Shown piece after piece: positions 4,807-9,298 of a stretch of DNA of 9,298 nucleotides (positions are counted from its first letter, which is position 1; each line of letters begins with the position of its first letter). Location: the NCBI GenBank assembly GCA_900555045.1, contig USJW01000152.1, positions 1-9,298 on the forward strand, read 5' to 3'. The notes beneath the pieces are model-generated. The model was not told the DNA's origin. It ran no database searches and worked only from the letters and a program-made list of their open reading frames with translations. This stretch comes from an uncultured Clostridium sp. (GTDB lineage Bacteria; Bacillota; Clostridia; Lachnospirales; Lachnospiraceae). A program made the translations under genes and the position numbers.

Positions 4807-7724
4807 GTCGGAACAAGCTGTGCATGTGTAAAGGGCTTCTGGGACTGTACCAGACCGGGACCGAGCTGTTTGCCGGGAGGGAGACAGCCTGGGAGAGCGT
4901 GGCGCTGAAACCGTATTTTTCGGGGATGAGCCGCGAGGACTTTTTCCTGGAGTACGATTTTCTGTTCCGGGGAACCGACGCAGATGTGGATATGCGCATG
5001 TGGGCGTCCGCCTGCTGCGGACACGGGAACATCCTGTGGGACGCCACGACCCTGGAGGTGATCGAGACCTACTACCGCTGGGGCTACCGGCCGGTGAAGT
5101 TTGAGGGCAATCCGCCGGATTATCTGGGGGAGATGCTCCGGTTCTCGGCGTACCTCACCAGCGTCTGCCTGCATGAGATGGAGACGGACGGCGGGGAGGA
5201 GAAGGCCCTTTGGGCGGAGTGCGCCAGACGGGAATTCCTCCGCGCCCATGGGCTCCCCACGGCGCGGGCTGTGGCGGAGTGCATCCGGGCGTGCAGAGGG
5301 GAGGAAAATCCGTTCCTGAGAGCAGTGGAGGCGCTGATTATGGGGATGGAGGGGGATTTGGAGCAAGGGTTTGGGGAGTCAGAGGATGCAGCCGCGGCCT
5401 ATGGCCCGCTCGCGACAGCTCCCTCCGCCCTCTTGTTCCCCGAGGTTTTGAAACGCGGCGCCGGACCTGCGATCCCGATGGGGGAGGAGCGGACCGTCAA
5501 CACGGCGGGGATCAACAACTGCGGCGGCTGCTGTATCATCCGGGCGGTGGTCCGGGAGGGCTGCATGCTGCGCATCGAGTCGGACGCGCCGGGAAACAGC
5601 CCGCAGTTAAAGGCCTGCGTCCGGGGACGCGGCTACCGCAAGACCTTCCTGTCCGGCCAGCGGCTCAAATATCCCATGAAGCGCATCGGGGAGCGAGGGA
5701 GCGGCAGGTTTGAGCGGATCAGCTGGGAGGAGGCGGCGGACATCGCAGCCTCCCAGTGGAAGCGGATTCGGGAGACCTACGGCCCCGGGGCGCGCTACGT
5801 CAACTACGCCACGGGCGTGACCGGGATCATGCGGCCCGGGCATCTGGCCAGACGGCTTTTAGCCCTGGACGGCGGATATCTGGACTACTACAACTCCTAC
5901 AGCAGCGCCTGCGCCAACTATGTGACGCCCTACTTATACGGGAGCAGCTTCAGCGGAAACAGCCCGGCGGATCTCCTAAATACAAAGCTTCTGATCCTCT
6001 GGGGGCACAATCCGGCGGAGACCATATTCGGGCCGGATTTAAACGATTACCTGGGGCAGTTAAAGCGCAAGGGCGTGCGGATCGTCGCCATCGACCCGCG
6101 CCTTAGCAACTCGGCCGCAGCCTTCGCGGACCAGTGGATCCCCATCCGCCCGTCCACGGACAGCGCCCTGGCGGACGGCATGGCCTATGTGATCTGGTCC
6201 GAGGGGCTCATGGACCGGGCGTTCATGGATCAATACTGCCTGGGCTTTGACGAGGCCCACATGCCGGCCGGGGTGCCGGAGGGCGAGTGCTACCGGGCGT
6301 ACCTCTTCGGGGAGAGCGACGGCGTGCAAAAGACTCCCCAGTGGGCGGAGAAAATCACCGGCGTGCCGGCGGATGTGATCCGGGACCTGGCAAGGGAGTA
6401 CGCGACCACAAAGCCCGCCTGCCTGCTGCCCGGCCTGGGCCTACAGCGCACCGGAAACGGGGAGCAGGCGACCCGCGGCACGATCCTGCTGGCCTGTCTC
6501 ACGGGCAATGTGGGAATCCCGGGCGGCGGTGCGGCCGGCTGCGGCTGGGTGAAGGAGCGCGGGGGAATCCGCCTGTTCAACCAGCCGAACAATCCGTATC
6601 CGGGAAAGATCCCGGTGTTCAAATGGGCGGATGCCGTGGAGCGGGGAACCGGATTTGACCGGGTAAACGACGGCCTGATGGGCGTGCCGCGCCTTGAGAC
6701 CAACATCAAGATGATTTTGAACCTGGCCGGGAACACGCTGGTCAACCAGCACTCGGACATCAACGGGACCACCCGGATGCTTAGGGACACCTCCAAGTGC
6801 GAGTTCATCCTCTGCTCCGACATCTTCATGACGCCCAGCGCACGGTACGCGGACCTGCTGCTGCCGGCCACCTCGGTGTTTGAGGGGAACAACATCGTCA
6901 ACCCATGGATCGGCGGGAGCTATATACTGCGCAACAACCAGGTGATTGATCCCCTGTTTGGCTGCCGGTTTGAGTGGGAGTGGCTTAAGATGGTGGCAGA
7001 GCGCCTGGGCTATTACGAGGCGTTTGTGGACGGCAAGGAGGACGCCGAGGACTGGCTTAGAGAAAACTATGAGATCCTGCGCCGGATGGAGCCGGAGCTC
7101 CCGGACTACGGGACGTTCGTGGAGGCGGGGGGCTGGCGCTACCGGGGCGGAGAGCCGAAGGTGGCGTTTCGGGAGCAGATCGAGGACAGGGAGCGCCATC
7201 CTTTTGCCACGCCGTCGGGAAAAATTGAGATTTTTTCCAAGAGTCTGTACAACCTGGGGCGCCATGAGGACGTCCCGGGAATTCCCAGATATGTTCCCTG
7301 CCCGGAGGGGCCGGAGGACCCGCTGCGGGAGAAATATCCGCTGCAGCTGATCGGCTGGCACACCAGGCGGCGCTGCCATTCCATCCACGACAACAACGAG
7401 TGGCTGGACGAAGTGGAGGCCCCGGCGCTGTGGATCCACCCGGAGGACGCGGCGGCCAGAGGGATTGGCCAGGGCGACCTGGTGGAAGTGGTAAACGACC
7501 GCGGAACCGTGCGGATCCCGGCCTTTGTGACCCGCCGGATCATGCAGGGCGTCACCGCCATGTCCCAGGGCGGCTGGTTTACGCCGGATAAGGACGGCGT
7601 GGACATCCGCGGGAGCATCAACGTGCTGACCGACGGGGCGCACGCCACGCCGCTTGCCAAGGGAAATCCCCAGCACACCAACCTGGTGGAGGTGCGGGCG
7701 GCAAGGGTGAAGGAAGGGCAGTGA
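4803..7724 (+). CDS. TorD-fused DMSO-reductase-family molybdopterin oxidoreductase
   Basis: A 973-residue fusion. Residues 1 to about 200 resemble the TorD/DmsD chaperone family: all-helical, with the EYDFLF (50-55) and NPPDYLGEM (103-111) signatures. A low-complexity linker (about 185-230) leads to a DmsA/YnfE-like catalytic part of about 745 residues. Its iron-sulfur region has C240, C243, C244 and C272 (KACVRGR), but Gly236 stands where many relatives have the first cysteine. RLKYPMKRIG and RISWEEA follow. The likely molybdenum ligand is a serine, S367 in NSYSSA, by alignment with the TYST segment of DmsA. WGHNPAE (about 400) and VAIDPRLS (about 430) bind the pyranopterin dinucleotide. Residues from about 845 form the C-terminal dinucleotide-binding domain (GWHTRRRCHS, NPQHTN near the end). 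There is no Tat signal, so the enzyme should stay in the cytoplasm with the DmsB-like partner. The substrate cannot be read from sequence; S-oxide, N-oxide or other two-electron reductions are family options. Confidence 0.93.
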   Translation: MSRNKLCMCKGLLGLYQTGTELFAGRETAWESVALKPYFSGMSREDFFLEYDFLFRGTDADVDMRMWASACCGHGNILWDATTLEVIETYYRWGYRPVKFEGNPPDYLGEMLRFSAYLTSVCLHEMETDGGEEKALWAECARREFLRAHGLPTARAVAECIRACRGEENPFLRAVEALIMGMEGDLEQGFGESEDAAAAYGPLATAPSALLFPEVLKRGAGPAIPMGEERTVNTAGINNCGGCCIIRAVVREGCMLRIESDAPGNSPQLKACVRGRGYRKTFLSGQRLKYPMKRIGERGSGRFERISWEEAADIAASQWKRIRETYGPGARYVNYATGVTGIMRPGHLARRLLALDGGYLDYYNSYSSACANYVTPYLYGSSFSGNSPADLLNTKLLILWGHNPAETIFGPDLNDYLGQLKRKGVRIVAIDPRLSNSAAAFADQWIPIRPSTDSALADGMAYVIWSEGLMDRAFMDQYCLGFDEAHMPAGVPEGECYRAYLFGESDGVQKTPQWAEKITGVPADVIRDLAREYATTKPACLLPGLGLQRTGNGEQATRGTILLACLTGNVGIPGGGAAGCGWVKERGGIRLFNQPNNPYPGKIPVFKWADAVERGTGFDRVNDGLMGVPRLETNIKMILNLAGNTLVNQHSDINGTTRMLRDTSKCEFILCSDIFMTPSARYADLLLPATSVFEGNNIVNPWIGGSYILRNNQVIDPLFGCRFEWEWLKMVAERLGYYEAFVDGKEDAEDWLRENYEILRRMEPELPDYGTFVEAGGWRYRGGEPKVAFREQIEDRERHPFATPSGKIEIFSKSLYNLGRHEDVPGIPRYVPCPEGPEDPLREKYPLQLIGWHTRRRCHSIHDNNEWLDEVEAPALWIHPEDAAARGIGQGDLVEVVNDRGTVRIPAFVTRRIMQGVTAMSQGGWFTPDKDGVDIRGSINVLTDGAHATPLAKGNPQHTNLVEVRAARVKEGQ

Positions 7725-7766
7725 CAGGCGCAGCTTGGTAAGGGCATTTGTGCAGAGGAAATATTT

Positions 7767-7814
7767 CAGGGGAAACGGTGCGCGGTCTATGAAAATCCGC
7801 GCTCGTTTCCCCTG
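7767..7814. terminator. Long inverted repeat, likely two-way terminator
   Basis: CAGGGGAAACG (7767-7777) is perfectly repeated in inverse as CGTTTCCCCTG (7804-7814). Inside, GCGCGG (7780-7785) pairs with CCGCGC (7797-7802). Together they give 17 pairs with a small internal bulge and an 11-base loop. It lies 43 bases after the molybdopterin gene stop and covers the end of the converging membrane-protein gene, whose TAG is in the loop (7787-7789). The T-tracts are poor on both sides (TCTTCG on plus, AAATATTT on minus), so termination strength is uncertain. Confidence 0.65.
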
Positions 7815-9298
7815 TCTTCGCATCCCGCAAGGCCCAACATCAGCAGCGTCCACATAACAGGAGCGGTGATCGGCAGATTAATATTTACAAAAGCCTGGGC
7901 GCCATAGCACAAAACCGCAAACAGCGCCGCCATCACATACGGGTTTTTGCCGGCGCGCTTTACCATCCGCACACCCGAAGAAATCAGAAATGTCAAATAC
8001 GCGGCCAGTCCCAGCGGGCCGATCGTAATAAAATACTGCAGATATTCATTGTGAGCGCTGTCAAAGATCTCTGAATAACGGCGGCTCATCTCCTCGTAGT
8101 TATTTTTGACCGTTATAATACCGAACGTATCAGGCCCATAGCCGAATAGTTTATGAATCGGTGAAAACTCCTTATAATTTCTCAGGGCGAGGCGCCAGAT
8201 ATATCCCCGGTGGGTTCCCCAGTCATCGTCAATCACAACATAATTGCGCACAGCGCCGTAGCGCTCGCCGTTTCCGGCGATATTTGCGTCAAAAAGCACA
8301 AACACCAATACCGCGGCGCACACCAGGATAATCATGCCCCAGACTCTGACCGGCCACTTCCCCAGAGCCGTCCCATGACTTTTTAATACATACAGTGCGC
8401 CCACAATCGCCCATAACGCGGCCAAGATATAAGGCAATCCGCTGAAATTTGTCAGAACGCTGAAAATCCCCTGAATTTCCAAAACCTGATCCGGCATGAT
8501 TTGATTGATGATATCAATCAGCTGTACCACAGAAAAGAAGCTTGCCAGTATCATCATATACCGTCTGATCCCTGACAAGTCTCTGAACATATAAAATGGA
8601 AGCGCCGCAAAAAGCGCTAACACAGCCAGGTACGCGTTATCGCTTTGGCCGGTTATAATCGCAAAGATGGAGAGAACGAGGCACAGGTAGTACCAGATAC
8701 ACCGTCCCATTTTCTTCGCCGAGGCAAACAACAGGCTGGAGGCTCCCAAAACCAGGCTGAGATAGGCTGTGTAGGTGTTGATATTCCCCATGAACGACAT
8801 AAAAATACTGTATTGTTTCGGATCGATATGATCCTTAAAGTGCAGAAGATTGAGATTGAAATAATCCGCGATGCCGAAGGCGCAAACCAGAACAGAGGAT
8901 ATCAGAAACAGCTCCATATACCAGCCCTTAAACTGAGCCAGCCTGCTGATGATAAAAAAGGAGGCGCCATAAAGAAGAAGCAAAAACAGCCCCGTGAACC
9001 GCCCCTCATTTCCCCAGAAGGACTCAAACACATAGTCGGATAACAGGGTGGACAGTGTGGCGATGATCAAAAACACCAGCAGCGCTGCATCCGGAAGCGT
9101 CAGGGTCTGTTTCAGATTTTTAACATGGAACCGTTTTAAGAATTGGACCGTGTACCGACCGCCGCATTGGTACACATCCATAACCAGCATAACCCCTGCC
9201 GTGATCACCGTGCCCGCAAGCAGTGTTAAAACACTTATATAGTAAAACTGATACTTTGCAGGTAAAATGTCATAATAAAAATTTCTATAATAAACAGG
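7787..9298 (-). CDS. O-antigen ligase / Wzy-type polysaccharide polymerase, 5' partial
   Basis: A polytopic membrane protein of the O-antigen ligase/polymerase family (Wzy_C; includes TuaE-like proteins of Gram-positives). It probably polymerises or attaches a lipid-linked glycan at the outer face of the membrane. About 12-13 hydrophobic segments are visible. Between the tenth and eleventh is a large outer loop (about 8040-8300) with the family marks RGYIWRLAL, GYGPDTF and SAHNEYLQY, then IGPLGLAAY at the next segment. The frame is open with no stop to the right edge (9298), and the extra residues before the possible GTG start at 9208 form part of a membrane segment, so the true start lies outside the window. 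The gene is clearly lower in G+C than the operon it faces (for example 23 of 60 bases at 8101-8160) and has no functional link to it. It was likely acquired or belongs to a separate surface-polysaccharide locus. Confidence 0.88.
   Translation of the reverse strand, partial: PVYYRNFYYDILPAKYQFYYISVLTLLAGTVITAGVMLVMDVYQCGGRYTVQFLKRFHVKNLKQTLTLPDAALLVFLIIATLSTLLSDYVFESFWGNEGRFTGLFLLLLYGASFFIISRLAQFKGWYMELFLISSVLVCAFGIADYFNLNLLHFKDHIDPKQYSIFMSFMGNINTYTAYLSLVLGASSLLFASAKKMGRCIWYYLCLVLSIFAIITGQSDNAYLAVLALFAALPFYMFRDLSGIRRYMMILASFFSVVQLIDIINQIMPDQVLEIQGIFSVLTNFSGLPYILAALWAIVGALYVLKSHGTALGKWPVRVWGMIILVCAAVLVFVLFDANIAGNGERYGAVRNYVVIDDDWGTHRGYIWRLALRNYKEFSPIHKLFGYGPDTFGIITVKNNYEEMSRRYSEIFDSAHNEYLQYFITIGPLGLAAYLTFLISSGVRMVKRAGKNPYVMAALFAVLCYGAQAFVNINLPITAPVMWTLLMLGLAGCEDRGNERGFS

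Noticed and set aside
4803..4900. Tat or Sec signal on the molybdopterin protein
   Set aside because: The N-terminus has no twin-arginine motif followed by a hydrophobic stretch; it begins directly with the chaperone-like helical region.
6441..7853. 470-codon open frame on the minus strand
   Set aside because: It is a GC-driven shadow antisense to the molybdopterin gene, rich in His, Pro, Arg and Val, with no recognisable domain.
8645..9043. Plus-strand open frame opposite the membrane-protein gene
   Set aside because: It runs antisense to a convincing multi-pass membrane protein and has no motif or good ribosome site.
1..9298. CRISPR arrays, tRNA or rRNA genes, insertion sequences
   Set aside because: No regularly spaced repeats, cloverleaf-like segments, rRNA-like stretches or transposase frames were seen; the window is almost fully covered by protein genes.

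Overview
The window reads as a piece of a GC-rich anaerobic Clostridia chromosome, most like gut Lachnospiraceae. Reasons are strong AGGAGG ribosome binding sites, tightly packed genes, and a gene set (SelD, YedF, YqeB, a class V aminotransferase, a ModE-like regulator) known from Clostridia and Enterococcus as the accessory cluster for selenium-dependent molybdenum hydroxylases (SDMH). The species cannot be fixed from the sequence.

Left edge (1-78): the first ~65 bases read well on the minus strand as an internal piece of a MobA/BmgA-like relaxase from a conjugative or mobilizable element. That reading gives way directly to a plus-strand ModE/LysR-type winged-helix regulator whose start codon is missing. 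This is a mobile-element junction or an assembly chimera. It explains why the regulator has no usable start upstream of its helix-turn-helix.

Plus-strand operon (79-7724): regulator, selD (selenophosphate synthase), yedF (TusA-DsrE selenium/sulfur carrier), yqeB (SDMH maturation), a cysteine-desulfurase-like PLP enzyme, a DmsB-like protein with four 4Fe-4S motifs, and a 973-residue DMSO-reductase-family molybdopterin enzyme with a TorD-type chaperone domain fused to its N-terminus. The PLP enzyme can release S or Se from (seleno)cysteine, YedF may carry it, and SelD makes selenophosphate. YqeB is thought to help install the labile selenium of SDMH. The last two genes are translationally coupled by an ATGA overlap and should form a soluble cytoplasmic electron-transfer pair, since no Tat signal or membrane anchor is visible. 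The hydroxylase itself, YqeC, MocA, SelA and SelB are not in the window.

Right part (7725-9298): a strong inverted repeat between converging genes is a likely two-way terminator. A minus-strand, AT-richer gene for a Wzy/O-antigen-ligase-type polytopic membrane protein follows and runs off the right edge. It belongs to cell-surface polysaccharide synthesis and looks unrelated to the selenium/molybdenum operon.
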